Shown here one piece after another: positions 1 to 11,654 of a stretch of DNA of 64,000 bases. The position numbers and the translations under genes are program-made. The stretch covers positions 665,845 to 729,844 of the forward strand of contig JAQTUP010000001.1 of NCBI GenBank assembly GCA_028707275.1. The letters are read 5' to 3'. This stretch comes from Gallionella sp. Its GTDB lineage: Bacteria > Pseudomonadota > Gammaproteobacteria > Burkholderiales > Gallionellaceae. The first letter of the stretch is position 1, and each line of letters opens with the position of its first letter. Below the pieces are notes generated by a model. It was not told the origin of the DNA, did not search any database, and was given only the letters and a program-made list of their open reading frames with translations.

Positions 1-2612
1 ACATCCTGCCAGTGCTCACCCCCCTCAGCGGCAGTCACTTCAGCCGCAGGCGTACTGACATCTCCCATGTGCAGATTGATATCTGCCAGACTAAAGCTCG
101 GCGAATTATCTTCAATCTTTTTAGGCGCTTGGGCCGATGGGAAATCAAGGATAAATTCCATACCGTGATCTTCTTTTGGCGCTTTTTCGACAAAAGACAC
201 ATCAGGTGCTTTGGCATCAACGACAGCCTGAGGTGCAGAAGGCGTCATGACATCAAAAATCAAATCGTCCAGGTTGGGCATACTCTCATCTTCCTGATGA
301 CTTGCCGCTCCTGTGTCTTTGGAATCAACGTCCAAATCCAGCACTTCAAGCGCCGAAAACGACGGGCTGGTTGAGGTCACATCGAAGTCCACCGGATCCG
401 CCTTGGCTGCAAATGGATGAGTTGCCGTCACATCAAAATCGATGGACACGCCAAGATCCTGAGCAGCATGCGCGATTCTGGAGTCCGCTGTCACCGATGA
501 CTCGCCCACAGCCTCCTCGCGCAAGGGGGGCGCAAACATCGTAGCGCTTCCCACGTCCTCAATCGTCGCATCGGCATACATCGGATTGTTCGGATCAATT
601 TTCCGTCCCATCGCAACAACTTGTTCTATCGCAGCTTCATCACCGGAATCCTGCAACACGCGGGCAATTTCCGAAAAAGCCTTTACATCCTTGCGGTTAG
701 CATAGATGCTCAGCAACTTCAAACGAACCGGCTGATTGTCGGGTGTGCGTTGCAAGGCGTCCTTCAGCACTTCCTCAGCCTGCTCATCGCGGCCAAAATT
801 CAGGAACAACTCGGCCTCGCTGATAGGGTCCACATCGTCAGGCTGGGGCGTGGCGGCTTCAACACGGTGCACGGTTGCCGTAAAATCGCCCATATCGTGA
901 GCCGGCACAATGGTGTTCTTATAACCGCTGTAACCGTCTGTCACCCCTCCGACTTCTTCGACTGCTTTTTCAACGGCCACGGGTTTACGCCTGCGCTTCA
1001 TCAGCACAAAACCCAATCCACCCAGAGCCAGGAGAACGATCAACCCGCCCCCCAGCACCAGCGGTGAATCCAAAAGCTCGTCCACCAGGGACGGCTCTTC
1101 GACAGGTTTAGCCGCACGCGCAGCGGCAAGACGTCTGGCGGTCGCCGCCCGCTTGTTCGCAGCAGCCTCACTCTCGGCTGCCACGGCGCTTGCAGACATC
1201 ACTTCACTCGCAGCTGCCACTTCACTCACCGCCGCCACTTCGCTCACTGCTGCCACGGCGCTCACAACAGGGCTGACTGCGACACTGGCGACCGATGAAG
1301 CTGCTGCCACCCTGGACGCCGCAGCTGCCAGCGCTGCGGCCTCGGATTTGAGCTGAACCAGACGCTGCATATTCTTGAGATTACTCTCCAGCAACGCAGC
1401 ACGAGTCTTCTCTTCGCTGTTAGCCTTTTCTTTGGCAATAGCTTCCTCTGCCGCAGCATTTTTCTTGTCCTGTACGCTGTGTCCTGCCGCACCCAGCTTT
1501 TCTCCCGGGGCGATTCCTTTGGACAGACGCAGCACTTCTTTGGCCGATTCACTCACGACAGGCGTTTTATCGGCTGCCGTGCTGGTAATTTTACCCGTGG
1601 AGACTTGCCGCGCCTCCTCTGAATGGCGACTGGTGGCCGCCGCACCGGCAAGTTTCTGACGGTAAGCATGCCAGTCGGCTGACTGGGCATGTATCACTTG
1701 AATCGCTTCAGCCTGGGACACCTCGGCGAGCTCCGCCTGCCCCGGCAGACGCAAAATCTTCCCCGAATCAATACGATTCATGTTTTTACCATCAAACTGG
1801 TCCGCATTGGCGCGATACAGCGCGACCAGCATGCGGTCCAGGCTAATGTCATCCGGTTTGATTTGTGCAGCAATCCGGCCTAATGTATCGCCACGCCTGA
1901 CGGTAATCTGACCTGTCGCCACGATGGAGCTGTGCTTTTCAGGACTTTTTTCGACCTCATGAGCGGCAGAAGGCTTTTCTTCAGGGGCGCTGGCAACAAC
2001 AGGCTTTTTTTCCACCTCTTTTGGGGGCAGATGCAACGGGGCAGAACGCACAGCAGCAGGCGCCAGGGTCTGCACTGCGGCAGTTTTGGGCTGAATGGCA
2101 ACGTAGCCTGGCGGATCGAGCAAGAAGGTATATTCACGTATCAACTTGCCCGATGACCATGACAACTCGACTAACAAACTGACAAACGGATCGTTGATTT
2201 CTTCCTTGCTGCCCAATTTCAGGTAAAAATCACCATTCGCGCGATTTTCAAGCTGAAAGCTGTACTTTATCCCGTAAGGATACTCAAGACCTGCAACCTT
2301 GTAAGCCTCAGGGGATGCCAGGCGCGCGACCAGGCCGGCTTTATCTGCACTACCTACTGCCACCAATCCAATTTCAGCTTTTAACGGCTGACCAAGAGCT
2401 GAAACTACATTGATACCGCCCAGCCCCACCGCATTGCTCAACAAGCTGATGGTCAGACCGGTAGTCATACCGAGCAGTTGCAAAAAAAGCTTGCGGGGAA
2501 TTATCCAGTTGCGATTTTCCGCAGCGCCAGAGGATTTACACGTGGTACAAGCCGTAGAACGGCCATGCGCTGCTGTTGGTAAGTCAAGTCGTTTCACCAG
2601 TGATTTTCCCAC
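1..2612 (-). CDS. fimV: FimV-like pilus-assembly/peptidoglycan-binding hub protein (3' end outside window)
   Basis: About 870 codons of an open frame run off the left edge. FimV proteins are inner-membrane hubs that bind peptidoglycan through LysM and organise type IV pili, type II secretion and polar signalling. Visible in order: an N-terminal hydrophobic stretch containing GLGGINVVSALGQPL, the FimV N-terminal domain (SFQLENRANGDFYLKL), a LysM motif (RRGDTLGRIAAQI) near residues 260-310, a long Ala/Ser/Val-rich segment with imperfect repeats of SEVAA, one transmembrane helix (LGGGLIVLLALGGLGFVLM), then an acidic cytoplasmic part with a TPR-like stretch (EAELFLNFGRDEQAEEVLKDAL). The chosen start is GTG at 2612, preceded by GTGAGG eight bases upstream; a later ATG would trim the signal segment. 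It lies downstream of asd, the usual betaproteobacterial position. The conserved C-terminal FimV domain is not in the window. Confidence 0.9.
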   Translation of the reverse strand, partial: MGKSLVKRLDLPTAAHGRSTACTTCKSSGAAENRNWIIPRKLFLQLLGMTTGLTISLLSNAVGLGGINVVSALGQPLKAEIGLVAVGSADKAGLVARLASPEAYKVAGLEYPYGIKYSFQLENRANGDFYLKLGSKEEINDPFVSLLVELSWSSGKLIREYTFLLDPPGYVAIQPKTAAVQTLAPAAVRSAPLHLPPKEVEKKPVVASAPEEKPSAAHEVEKSPEKHSSIVATGQITVRRGDTLGRIAAQIKPDDISLDRMLVALYRANADQFDGKNMNRIDSGKILRLPGQAELAEVSQAEAIQVIHAQSADWHAYRQKLAGAAATSRHSEEARQVSTGKITSTAADKTPVVSESAKEVLRLSKGIAPGEKLGAAGHSVQDKKNAAAEEAIAKEKANSEEKTRAALLESNLKNMQRLVQLKSEAAALAAAASRVAAASSVASVAVSPVVSAVAAVSEVAAVSEVAAASEVMSASAVAAESEAAANKRAATARRLAAARAAKPVEEPSLVDELLDSPLVLGGGLIVLLALGGLGFVLMKRRRKPVAVEKAVEEVGGVTDGYSGYKNTIVPAHDMGDFTATVHRVEAATPQPDDVDPISEAELFLNFGRDEQAEEVLKDALQRTPDNQPVRLKLLSIYANRKDVKAFSEIARVLQDSGDEAAIEQVVAMGRKIDPNNPMYADATIEDVGSATMFAPPLREEAVGESSVTADSRIAHAAQDLGVSIDFDVTATHPFAAKADPVDFDVTSTSPSFSALEVLDLDVDSKDTGAASHQEDESMPNLDDLIFDVMTPSAPQAVVDAKAPDVSFVEKAPKEDHGMEFILDFPSAQAPKKIEDNSPSFSLADINLHMGDVSTPAAEVTAAEGGEHWQD

Positions 2613-2755
2613 GGTATATGCCTCACTCTGTTTGTTGGACTACAAAAATAACATCAAGGGACTAGCAAAACAAGTCATTAGGCCCTGACAAAAATTAAAT
2701 TCAGATATTCGGCTACTAATTCAGATAACCGGCAGCCTGGCCGGATAACCGGCGG

Positions 2756-3778
<1,023 letters not shown>

Positions 3779-3817
3779 TATTTCTTTCCTAACTGAACTC
3801 GTTACATCTTGATTATT

Positions 3818-3900
3818 CAGGAGAAGGGTCAAGAGGGAAGAGATAAGGGTGAAAACCTCTCACCGCAACCTCCCTTCTCACCTCCCTCTTCTCCCTTCCC
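3818..3900. repeat. Heptad-periodic inverted repeat element A (between asd and leuB)
   Basis: On the plus strand a purine-rich arm (3818-3852) has AAG recurring about every 7 bases (GGAGAAG, GGTCAAG, AGGGAAG, AGATAAG). It is followed by a short spacer and a pyrimidine-rich arm (3871-3900). The arms are complementary at roughly 22 of 28 aligned positions by eye. The element ends just before an AATATTTA that abuts the leuB stop codon. Similar elements lie at 4999-5061, 9529-9641 and 11655-12079. Confidence 0.75.
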
Positions 3901-3905
3901 AATAT

Positions 3906-4970
3906 TTATAGTGCCGCAACCACTGCATCGCCCATCGCCTGACAGCCGACTTTGTGCATCCCGGCTTCAAAAATATCACCCGTGCGCAGTCCTTGCTGCA
4001 ACACCCGACGGACTGCATCCTCAATGCGCAACGCTGCGTCTTCGAGCTCGAAGGTATAACGCATCATCATCGCGACCGACAAAATTGTCGCCAGCGGGTT
4101 GGCGATGTCCTGCCCTGCAATATCCGGCGCCGAACCGTGACAAGGCTCGTACAGCCCCTTGTTATTCGCGTCGAGCGAGGCGGATGGCAACATGCCTATA
4201 GAGCCAGTCAGCATGGAGGCTTCGTCCGACAAAATATCGCCGAAAATATTCCCGGTCAGCATCACGTCAAACTGTTTGGGCGCACGCACCAGCTGCATCG
4301 CGGCGTTATCGACATACATATGCGACAACACGACTTCCGGATAGTCGCGCGCCACATCTGTCACGATCTCGCGCCAGAACATGCTGGTATCGAGCACATT
4401 AGCCTTGTCCACCGAACACAGTTTGAAGCTACGCTTCATGGCAATCTGAAAACCGACATGCGCTACGCGGCGGATTTCCGACTCGCTGTAGTGCATCGTG
4501 TCAAAGCCCTGGCGCTCGCCACCCGGCAGCTGACGAATGCCGCGCGGCTGACCGAAATAAATATCGCCAGTCAATTCCCGCAAAATCATGATATCCAGAC
4601 CCGACACCAGTTCGGGCTTCAAACTGGACGCATTGACCAGTTCCGGATACACCAGCGCCGGACGCAAGTTAGCGAACAAACCCAGGCCCTTGCGGATCCG
4701 TAACAAACCCTGTTCGGGGCGCATCGCACGCGGCAGGGTATCATATTGATAACCGCCTACCGCACCCAGCAACACCGCGTCAGACGCCAAAGCCAGCTTT
4801 TCGGTTGCCGCAGGAAACGGGTCTTTGACCGCATCATACCCTGCGCCGCCGATATCGGCATATTCTGTTTCGATAGGTAAACCATCGCTGCGCAGCGCAT
4901 CCAACACTTTAGCGGCCTGCGCCACAATCTCAGGCCCGATACCGTCACCCGGCAAAATTGCAATTTTCAT
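3906..4970 (-). CDS. leuB: 3-isopropylmalate dehydrogenase
   Basis: 354 aa, the family's usual length. Oxidatively decarboxylates 3-isopropylmalate with NAD in leucine synthesis; cytoplasmic dimer. Seen: the N-terminal [11 protein letters not shown], the RRE-type substrate loop ([11 protein letters not shown]), the catalytic lysine region ([16 protein letters not shown]), the metal-binding aspartates in [26 protein letters not shown], and the NAD-adenine motif [21 protein letters not shown]. The start ATG at 4970 has a GGAT-type ribosome site. It is downstream of leuD with a 90-bp gap that holds heptad element D. Part of the leuC-leuD-leuB-asd group. Confidence 0.97.
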   Translation of the reverse strand: MKIAILPGDGIGPEIVAQAAKVLDALRSDGLPIETEYADIGGAGYDAVKDPFPAATEKLALASDAVLLGAVGGYQYDTLPRAMRPEQGLLRIRKGLGLFANLRPALVYPELVNASSLKPELVSGLDIMILRELTGDIYFGQPRGIRQLPGGERQGFDTMHYSESEIRRVAHVGFQIAMKRSFKLCSVDKANVLDTSMFWREIVTDVARDYPEVVLSHMYVDNAAMQLVRAPKQFDVMLTGNIFGDILSDEASMLTGSIGMLPSASLDANNKGLYEPCHGSAPDIAGQDIANPLATILSVAMMMRYTFELEDAALRIEDAVRRVLQQGLRTGDIFEAGMHKVGCQAMGDAVVAAL

Positions 4971-4998
4971 TCTGATATCCTAGTAAATTCTTAAAAAC

Positions 4999-5061
4999 AG
5001 GAAGTGGATAGTGGAGAGTGGGCAGTAAAAACTCAATCCGCAATCCTCAGTCCGCATTCCT
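4999..5061. repeat. Heptad-periodic inverted repeat element D (between leuB and leuD)
   Basis: Purine-rich arm 4999-5026 reads as successive 7-mers GTGGATA, GTGGAGA, GTGGGCA. The opposite arm 5031-5061, read on the minus strand, is GGAATGC, GGACTGA, GGATTGC, GGATTGA. The two arms are similar when one is reverse-complemented, with about a 4-base AAAA loop. The right arm ends at the leuD stop codon. Confidence 0.65.
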
Positions 5062-5693
5062 CACAGCCAGGGTTGGGCTGCGTGATGTTTGGTCTCGAAC
5101 GCGGCAATTTCATCCACATGCTGCAAAGTCAGTCCGATGTCATCCAGTCCGTTGAGCAAACAGTGGCGGCGAAATGCATCCACCTCAAACGGATACACTG
5201 CGCCATCCGGCGTGGTAATGGTCTGCGCCTCAAGATCAACCGTCAGCCTGTAACCCACATTGGCCTCCACCGCGCGAAACAGCGCGTCCACTTTATCCGC
5301 AGCGAGCCTGATCGGCAACAATCCGTTCTTGAAACAGTTGTTGAAGAATATATCGGCGAAGCTCGGCGCGATGATCACGCGAAATCCGTAATCTTCCAGC
5401 GCCCACGGGGCGTGCTCGCGAGAGGAGCCACAACCGAAGTTCTCGCGGGTCAGCAGTATTTGCGCGCCCTGATAGCGGGGCTGGTTCAACACGAAGTCAC
5501 CGTTCAGCGGACGGCAGGCATTATCCATCCCCGGCTCACCGTGATCAAGATAGCGCCATTCGTCGAACGCATTCGGGCCAAATCCTGAACGCTTGATGGA
5601 TTTTAAAAACTGCTTAGGGATGATCGCATCCGTATCCACATTGGCACGATCCAAAGGGACGACCAGACCATCGAGCAAGGTATACTTTTTCAT
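5061..5693 (-). CDS. leuD: 3-isopropylmalate dehydratase small subunit
   Basis: 210 aa. Small subunit of the LeuCD isomerase that converts 2- to 3-isopropylmalate. Seen: the swivel-domain motifs [18 protein letters not shown] near the N-terminus, [13 protein letters not shown], and [21 protein letters not shown], all typical of LeuD. The ATG at 5693 overlaps the leuC stop by one base (TAATG), which favours this start over an in-frame ATG nine bases further upstream and indicates translational coupling. The stop codon lies at the edge of heptad element D. Confidence 0.96.
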   Translation of the reverse strand: MKKYTLLDGLVVPLDRANVDTDAIIPKQFLKSIKRSGFGPNAFDEWRYLDHGEPGMDNACRPLNGDFVLNQPRYQGAQILLTRENFGCGSSREHAPWALEDYGFRVIIAPSFADIFFNNCFKNGLLPIRLAADKVDALFRAVEANVGYRLTVDLEAQTITTPDGAVYPFEVDAFRRHCLLNGLDDIGLTLQHVDEIAAFETKHHAAQPWL

Positions 5694-7096
5694 TATTTCC
5701 ACTCCCGCACATCAACAAAATGTCCGGCAATCGCTGCTGCCGCCGCCATTTGCGGGCTGACCAGATGCGTGCGCCCGCCCTGACCCTGACGCCCTTCGAA
5801 GTTCCGGTTGGAAGTCGAGGCGCAGCGCTCACCCGCCGACAATCTGTCGTCATTCATGGCAAGACACATCGAGCAACCCGGATCGCGCCATTCGAAACCC
5901 GCCGCGATAAATATCTTATCCAGCCCTTCTTGCTCTGCCTGAGCCTTGACCAGACCCGAACCCGGAACCACCATCGCCAGTTTCACGTTCGCCGCAATAT
6001 GACGGCCACGCGCCACTTCTGCTGCCGCACGCATATCTTCAATCCGCCCGTTGGTGCAAGAACCGATAAACACCTTGTCTATGCTGATTTCAGTGACAGG
6101 AGTGTTCGCTGTCAGCCCCATATAGGCCAGCGCACGCTCAATACCTTCACGCTTATCAATACTCATGTTCAAAGGATCCGGCACACAACCGTCAACGGCC
6201 ACCACCATTTCAGGCGAGGTACCCCAGGTGACCTGAGGGCAGATATTTGCCGCATCGAGCACAACAGTCGCATCGAACACGGCACCTGCATCGCTGTGCA
6301 GCTCCCGCCACTGCGCTACCGCCTGATCCCATTGCTCGCCCTCAGGCGCAAAGGGGCGACCCTTGAGATATTCGAAAGTCGTGTCATCCGCCGCGATCAT
6401 GCCCGCGCGAGCGCCCGCTTCGATCGCCATATTACACAATGTCATCCGCCCTTCCATGCTCAACTGCCGCACAGCGTTGCCGGTAAACTCGATAGCGTAA
6501 CCTGTTCCGCCCGCCGTGCCGATCTGACCGATCACCGCCAACGCGATGTCCTTGGCCGTCACCCCATAGCCCAGGACACCTTCGACGCGCACTTCCATGG
6601 CTTTGGATTTTTTTGCAACCAGACATTGCGTCGCCATCACGTGTTCGACTTCGGAAGTACCGATGCCGTGAGCCAAGGCCGCAAATGCGCCGTGCGTGCT
6701 GGTGTGAGAATCGCCGCAGACCACCGTCATACCAGGCAGGGTAGCGCCTTGCTCAGGCCCCATGACGTGCACGACGCCCTGACGAATATCGCCCATTTTG
6801 AATTCTGTTATACCAAACTCGGCGCAGTTCGCATCCAGCGTCTCTACCTGAATACGTGAAATCGGGTCGGAAATACCTGCCGCACGGTTGGTGGTCGGCA
6901 CGTTGTGATCGGGCACCGCCAGCATCGAAGCGGTACGCCACGGACGACGCGACGCCAGCCTCAGGCCTTCAAATGCCTGCGGGCTGGTCACTTCATGCAC
7001 CAGCTGGCGGTCGATATAAATCAACGCCGTGCCGTCCGCATCCTGCCTGACCACATGAGAATTCCAGAGTTTGTCGTAAAGAGTTTGTGCGCTCAT
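5693..7096 (-). CDS. leuC: 3-isopropylmalate dehydratase large subunit
   Basis: 467 aa, the normal LeuC length. Carries the catalytic [4Fe-4S] cluster of isopropylmalate isomerase; the cluster cysteines appear in GSCTNGR and [10 protein letters not shown]. Other signatures are [32 protein letters not shown] and the C-terminal [10 protein letters not shown] (here [22 protein letters not shown]). First gene of the leuCDB group; starts at ATG 7096. The 120 bp upstream show no leader peptide or attenuator that I can recognise. Confidence 0.97.
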   Translation of the reverse strand: MSAQTLYDKLWNSHVVRQDADGTALIYIDRQLVHEVTSPQAFEGLRLASRRPWRTASMLAVPDHNVPTTNRAAGISDPISRIQVETLDANCAEFGITEFKMGDIRQGVVHVMGPEQGATLPGMTVVCGDSHTSTHGAFAALAHGIGTSEVEHVMATQCLVAKKSKAMEVRVEGVLGYGVTAKDIALAVIGQIGTAGGTGYAIEFTGNAVRQLSMEGRMTLCNMAIEAGARAGMIAADDTTFEYLKGRPFAPEGEQWDQAVAQWRELHSDAGAVFDATVVLDAANICPQVTWGTSPEMVVAVDGCVPDPLNMSIDKREGIERALAYMGLTANTPVTEISIDKVFIGSCTNGRIEDMRAAAEVARGRHIAANVKLAMVVPGSGLVKAQAEQEGLDKIFIAAGFEWRDPGCSMCLAMNDDRLSAGERCASTSNRNFEGRQGQGGRTHLVSPQMAAAAAIAGHFVDVREWK

Positions 7097-7217
7097 TTTG
7101 TTTCGCCTGACTGATACACGGTTTTAAGAACGCGCGATTATGACACAACGGCCGCGTCTTGGCAGCTCGCAGCCAGCCAAAAGGGGCGTATTTAACCTGA
7201 CAACGGTCATTCCGGCA

Positions 7218-7586
7218 TCAAAAAACAAGTACCAGCACCCAGATTGCCATCGCATTCACGATACTGACAAACACCGCAGCGCTGGCAATATCCTTGGCGC
7301 GCTTGGCCAGCGGATGACGCGCCAGCGAGGTGTAATCCACAGCGGATTCGAGCGCAGAGTTTAGCAATTCCACGATCAGCACCAGAAAAATGCAACTCAC
7401 CAGCAGCGCCTTGCCCACAGGACTCGCGTCGGACAACAGCGCCACGGGAATAGCGACAAGAGCGACCAACACCTCCTGACGAAAGGCGTCTTCGTGCTGC
7501 CATGCAGCGTGCAGGCCTTGCAGCGCGACACCTGCCGCCCGCCAGGCATGCATCAGACCCGGCCTGTGTTTGTGCGGATTTTCCAT
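7218..7586 (-). CDS. dgkA: Diacylglycerol kinase (prokaryotic, DgkA type)
   Basis: 122 aa integral membrane enzyme that phosphorylates diacylglycerol to phosphatidic acid, recycling the lipid released during periplasmic glucan or LPS modification. Three hydrophobic segments are visible (around residues 38-55, 62-80 and 103-121), with the family signature ELLNSALESAVDY between the second and third and the Glu/Asn catalytic residues in place. Length matches E. coli DgkA (about 122 aa). It lies between leuC and an MFS transporter on the same strand with no obvious functional link to either. Confidence 0.92.
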   Translation of the reverse strand: MENPHKHRPGLMHAWRAAGVALQGLHAAWQHEDAFRQEVLVALVAIPVALLSDASPVGKALLVSCIFLVLIVELLNSALESAVDYTSLARHPLAKRAKDIASAAVFVSIVNAMAIWVLVLVF

Positions 7587-7613
7587 ATCAAATCATGACC
7601 ATAGACTGACACC

Positions 7614-8777
7614 TCATGCCGCAGTATCCGCCACATTCTGCTTCCATAACATCAAAAACAGCCCCAGCAGCGCCATTGCCGCGCTGCATGAATACAACAC
7701 GCTCGCCCCATAATGCTGCCAGATCGGGCCGCTGATAATACCGCCCAACATACCGCCTGCGCCATAGGTCAGACTGCCAAATGTCGCCTGCCCTTTTGAC
7801 TGGTGCCTTCCCTGGAAAAGCTCGTGAACCAGCCCCACCGACGCTGCGTGATAAGCCCCAAAAGTCGCGGCGTGCAACACTTGCGCCACCAGCAGCAACA
7901 AGAGAAAATCCACCCCCCAGCCTATGAGCATAAAACGCAGCACCGCGAGCGCGAAACTGGCAACCAGGACGCGATCAAAACCAAAACGCAGCGTCAGCCT
8001 GGGCATAAAAAAGAACACCGCTATTTCACAGATAACGCCCAGCGCCCACAGAGCGCCCACCGCACTCTTGGCGTAGCCGTGCTCGACCAGATAAATAGAG
8101 AAGAAAGTATAGTATGGCCCGTGTGCGGCGGACATCAAAAAACAGGCTAAAAACAACGCCAGCACGGAGGGTTTGAACAGAATCTGCCTGATCGATTGCT
8201 GATCGGTGTGATGCACCGACACGGGGGTGTCCGGCAACTGGCGGGAAAAGATCAGGATACCCAGCTCGCAGATCAACCCGGCCGTGAGCAACCAACTGAT
8301 GGCAATATAGTCAAACGCGTAACCTAAACCGACCACGGACACAATAAATCCGACCGAACCCCAGGAGCGTATACGCCCGTAGCGCGAGGTATGTTTGCCC
8401 AGATAGCTGAGCGTAGTCGCCTCCACCAGCGGCATGGAGGCGCTCCAGAAGAAGCTCATCAGCCCCAGCACCATCAGCATGCCCCAGAAGCTGTGGGTTG
8501 CGAACACGCCCAGATAAAACACAGCACTCAGCGTTGCCGCGATCTGCACCACCAGACCCCGACGCCCTGTGTGATCTGCCAGCCAGCCCCAGAGATTGGG
8601 CGCCAACATGCGCATCACCGGCTGCACCGACATCAGTATGGCGATCTCGACCGCATTAAAATGGATGGATTGAAGGTACAGGCTCCAATAGGGCGCAAAC
8701 ATGCCGATAAAGGCATAGTAAAAGAAATAAAATCCGGCAATACGCCAATAATAATTTTTGGTCTGGCTCACTTGCAT
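7614..8777 (-). CDS. MFS transporter, 3-phenylpropionate-permease (PPP/HcaT-like) family
   Basis: 387 aa, about twelve hydrophobic segments. The N-terminus ([27 protein letters not shown]) and the motif [13 protein letters not shown] after helix 2 are typical of the MFS_1-like group that includes HcaT and nucleoside/oligosaccharide symporters. The C-terminal part has [25 protein letters not shown]. The substrate cannot be read from the sequence. The start is probably ATG at 8777; an ATG at 8819 extends the frame by 14 residues that look unlike a transporter N-terminus. It is transcribed divergently from grpE. Confidence 0.8.
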   Translation of the reverse strand: MQVSQTKNYYWRIAGFYFFYYAFIGMFAPYWSLYLQSIHFNAVEIAILMSVQPVMRMLAPNLWGWLADHTGRRGLVVQIAATLSAVFYLGVFATHSFWGMLMVLGLMSFFWSASMPLVEATTLSYLGKHTSRYGRIRSWGSVGFIVSVVGLGYAFDYIAISWLLTAGLICELGILIFSRQLPDTPVSVHHTDQQSIRQILFKPSVLALFLACFLMSAAHGPYYTFFSIYLVEHGYAKSAVGALWALGVICEIAVFFFMPRLTLRFGFDRVLVASFALAVLRFMLIGWGVDFLLLLLVAQVLHAATFGAYHAASVGLVHELFQGRHQSKGQATFGSLTYGAGGMLGGIISGPIWQHYGASVLYSCSAAMALLGLFLMLWKQNVADTAA

Positions 8778-8913
8778 CTTCGATTCAGTCTGATAGTGGG
8801 TGCATTCTAACTGCCACATGGATTTTGCACATTTTTTCGATGAGCAGACCGGTTAATCACTCGACACCGCCAGATAAACCGGACGCTCTGTACAACAAAA
8901 ATTTACAAAGCCC

Positions 8914-8941
8914 CTTGAAAACTATAAATCAGCCCCAATTT
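8914..8941 (+). promoter_or_regulatory. Sigma-32 (RpoH) type heat-shock promoter for grpE
   Basis: CTTGAAA (8914-8920), a 12-bp spacer, then CCCCAATTT (8933-8941). This is close to the known RpoH consensus CTTGAAA-N11-16-CCCCATNT. It lies 28 bp upstream of the grpE start. Confidence 0.75.
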
Positions 8942-8968
8942 ACCAACGCAACAATTCAGGAGAACAAG

Positions 8969-9523
8969 ATGGAACAAAACAACCCGAAGGCTGACTCGCA
9001 AAACAACGAAGCAAACGATGAAGCGACTGTTGATACGACCGTTGAAGCTGGCACGCCCGAAATCATGCCCAACCTGGAAGAAATGCTGCAAGCGTCCGAA
9101 CGCCTCGCGCAGGAACACTATGACGCATGGATGTACGCCAAGGCCGAGAGTGAGAACATCCGCCGCCGTGCAGCAGAAGATGTCAGTAAAGCCCAGAAAT
9201 TTGCCGTCGAGCGTTTCTCCAACGAAGTGCTGGCCGTCAAAGACAGCCTGGAAGCCGGCCTGGCCGTTGAAACGGCGACAGTCGAGAGTTTCAAGAGCGG
9301 CATGGAACTGACGCTCAAGCAACTGTCCAGCGTGTTTGAAAAATTCAACATCGCCGAGATCAACCCGGTGGGTGAAAAGCTCGACCCGCACAAACATCAG
9401 GCGATCAGCATGATAGCCAGCGAACTGCCTGTCAACACCGTGGTCAGCGTGATGCAAAAGGGCTATACCCTCAATGACCGCGTGCTGCGTCCGGCGCTGG
9501 TGCTGGTATCACAGGGACAGTAA
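8969..9523 (+). CDS. grpE: Nucleotide exchange factor GrpE
   Basis: 184 aa. Dimeric cochaperone that releases ADP from DnaK. The pattern is an acidic N-terminus, a long helix ([34 protein letters not shown]), a GrpE core with [12 protein letters not shown] and a C-terminal beta domain ending [21 protein letters not shown], which is the family signature. The start ATG at 8969 is preceded by CAGGAG; an upstream in-frame ATG at 8825 would place the promoter inside the gene. First gene of a heat-shock group with dnaK and dnaJ. Confidence 0.96.
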   Translation: MEQNNPKADSQNNEANDEATVDTTVEAGTPEIMPNLEEMLQASERLAQEHYDAWMYAKAESENIRRRAAEDVSKAQKFAVERFSNEVLAVKDSLEAGLAVETATVESFKSGMELTLKQLSSVFEKFNIAEINPVGEKLDPHKHQAISMIASELPVNTVVSVMQKGYTLNDRVLRPALVLVSQGQ

Positions 9524-9528
9524 AAAAC

Positions 9529-9641
9529 CGGGGAAGGGTAAAAGGGGAAGAGGGAAGGGTGAACCCCTCGCCCTCCTTATTCGGAGAGACGATTTTTCCT
9601 TCTCCCTTGAGCGCCAAAGGCGCGTTCCCTTCCCCCTTCTC
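9529..9641. repeat. Heptad-periodic inverted repeat element B (between grpE and dnaK)
   Basis: The purine arm 9529-9563 reads GGGGAAG, GGTAAAA, GGGGAAG, AGGGAAG, GGTGAAC, again in 7-base steps. The pyrimidine-rich return arm 9597-9641 is interrupted by a small perfect hairpin GCGCC-AAA-GGCGC. Like element A it is followed by AATATTTA. It ends 11 bp before the dnaK heat-shock promoter. Confidence 0.7.
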
Positions 9642-9652
9642 AATATTTAGCA

Positions 9653-9680
9653 CTTGAAATAAAAAATACCCGCCCCATGT
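9653..9680 (+). promoter_or_regulatory. Sigma-32 (RpoH) promoter for dnaK
   Basis: CTTGAAA (9653-9659), exactly 13 bp, then CCCCATGT (9673-9680). This is a textbook match to the RpoH consensus, 42 bp before the dnaK ATG. Confidence 0.88.
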
Positions 9681-9722
9681 TGGGCTACATCGCAATCAAT
9701 AACTTTTAAAAGGAATAGCATT

Positions 9723-11651
9723 ATGGGAAAAATTATCGGGATTGACCTGGGCACAACGAATTCTTGCGTCGCCGTGATGGAAAACGGCAAGACCAAAGTC
9801 ATCGAAAATGCGGAAGGTACGCGCACCACCCCCTCCATCATCGCCTACATGGAAGATGGTGAAGTACTGGTCGGCGCAGCGGCCAAGCGCCAGGCTGTCA
9901 CCAACCCGAAGAACACCCTGTACGGCGTCAAACGCCTGATCGGTCGTCGTTTCGACGAAAAGATGGTACAAAAAGACATCGACATGGTGCCCTTTACCAT
10001 CGTCAAGGCCAAGAATGGCGATGCATGGATCAAGGTACGCGACAAGGAATTCTCAGCTCCTGAAATCTCCGCACAAATTTTGATGAAGATGAAGAAGACG
10101 GCCGAAGACTATCTGGGCGAATCCGTCACGGAAGCTGTCATCACCGTACCGGCTTACTTCAATGATGCTCAGCGTCAGGCGACCAAGGATGCAGGCCGCA
10201 TCGCGGGTCTGGATGTCAAGCGTATCATCAATGAACCGACAGCCGCAGCCCTGGCCTTCGGTATGGACAAACAAGAAGGCGATCGCAAAATCGCCGTGTA
10301 TGACTTAGGTGGCGGTACATTCGACATCTCCATCATCGACATCGCCGAAATCGACGGCGAACACCAGTTTGAAGTCATGTCCACCAACGGCGATACTTTC
10401 CTGGGCGGCGAAGATTTCGACATGCGCGTGATCGAATTTTTGGTAGACGAATTCAAGAAGGAATCCGGCATCGACCTGAAGAAGGACATGCTGGCGTTGC
10501 AGCGCTTGAAAGACGCGGCAGAAAAGGCCAAGATCGAGCTGTCCTCCGCACAACAGACCGAAGTCAACCTGCCCTACATCACGGCTGACGCGACCGGCCC
10601 CAAACATCTGGCCGTAAAGATCACCCGCGCCAAGCTGGAGAGCATCGTTGAAGATCTGGTTGCGCGCACCATTGAGCCTTGCAAGATTGCAATGAAGGAC
10701 GCTGGCATCTCCATTTCGGACATCGCCGACGTGATTCTGGTAGGCGGCCAGACCCGCATGCCTATGGTTCAGGAAAAAGTGAAGGAATTCTTCGGTCGCG
10801 AGCCACGCAAGGACGTCAATCCGGACGAAGCAGTTGCCGTTGGCGCATGTATTCAGGGCGGCGTGCTGCAAGGCGAAGTCAAGGACGTGCTGCTGCTGGA
10901 TGTCACGCCATTGTCTTTGGGTATTGAAACCATGGGCGGCGTGATGACCAAGCTGATCAAGAAAAACACCACGATTCCTACCAAGGCATCCCAGGTGTTT
11001 TCGACGGCTGACGACAACCAGTCCGCCGTCACCATCCATGTGTTGCAAGGTGAACGCGAAGTCGCATCGGGCAACAAGAGCCTGGGCCAGTTCAACCTGG
11101 CTGACATTCCGCCTGCTCCTCGCGGCATGCCGCAAATCGAAGTGACCTTCAATATCGACGCAAACGGCATCTTGCATGTTGCGGCGAAGGACAAGGCCAC
11201 CAACAAGGAAGCGAACATCACCATCAAGGCCAGCTCAGGCCTGTCCGAAGCCGAGATCGAAAGCATGGTTCGCGATGCTGAAGCGCACGCCGAAGACGAC
11301 AAGAAGGCTGTGGAACTCGTGTCTGCGCGCAACCAGCTCGATGCACTGATTCACTCTACCCACAAATCGCTCAAGGAATACGGCGATCAGCTGACTGCGG
11401 ACGAAAAATCAGCCATTGAAACTGCCGTCAAGGAAGCCGAAGAAGTGGTGAAGAGCGACGACAAGGATGCGATCGAAGCCAAGTCTGAGGCCTTGTCCTC
11501 TGCCGCACAGAAGTTGGGCGAAAAGATGTACGCGGCCGAGCAGGCCAAGGCTCAGGGTGCGGATACGGGCGCCTCACAAGGCGCCCAAGCCCACAAGGAC
11601 GAAGGTGATGTGGTCGATGCCGAGTTCACCGAAGTGAAGGACAAGAAGTAA
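9723..11651 (+). CDS. dnaK: Molecular chaperone DnaK (Hsp70)
   Basis: 642 aa. ATP-driven chaperone for nascent and heat-damaged proteins. Seen: phosphate-1 loop [19 protein letters not shown], phosphate-2 [17 protein letters not shown], adenosine motif [13 protein letters not shown], interdomain linker [15 protein letters not shown], substrate-binding domain and the lid, ending in the conserved acidic tail [12 protein letters not shown]. Length is standard. The ATG at 9723 follows AAAAGGAATAGC. It has its own sigma-32 promoter, so grpE and dnaK can be transcribed separately despite adjacency. The stop is directly followed by the left arm of heptad element C. Confidence 0.99.
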   Translation: MGKIIGIDLGTTNSCVAVMENGKTKVIENAEGTRTTPSIIAYMEDGEVLVGAAAKRQAVTNPKNTLYGVKRLIGRRFDEKMVQKDIDMVPFTIVKAKNGDAWIKVRDKEFSAPEISAQILMKMKKTAEDYLGESVTEAVITVPAYFNDAQRQATKDAGRIAGLDVKRIINEPTAAALAFGMDKQEGDRKIAVYDLGGGTFDISIIDIAEIDGEHQFEVMSTNGDTFLGGEDFDMRVIEFLVDEFKKESGIDLKKDMLALQRLKDAAEKAKIELSSAQQTEVNLPYITADATGPKHLAVKITRAKLESIVEDLVARTIEPCKIAMKDAGISISDIADVILVGGQTRMPMVQEKVKEFFGREPRKDVNPDEAVAVGACIQGGVLQGEVKDVLLLDVTPLSLGIETMGGVMTKLIKKNTTIPTKASQVFSTADDNQSAVTIHVLQGEREVASGNKSLGQFNLADIPPAPRGMPQIEVTFNIDANGILHVAAKDKATNKEANITIKASSGLSEAEIESMVRDAEAHAEDDKKAVELVSARNQLDALIHSTHKSLKEYGDQLTADEKSAIETAVKEAEEVVKSDDKDAIEAKSEALSSAAQKLGEKMYAAEQAKAQGADTGASQGAQAHKDEGDVVDAEFTEVKDKK

Positions 11652-11654
11652 GAC

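Noticed and set aside
5720..6859. 379-codon plus-strand ORF opposite leuC
   Set aside because: Antisense shadow of leuC; low-quality composition, no family sequence.
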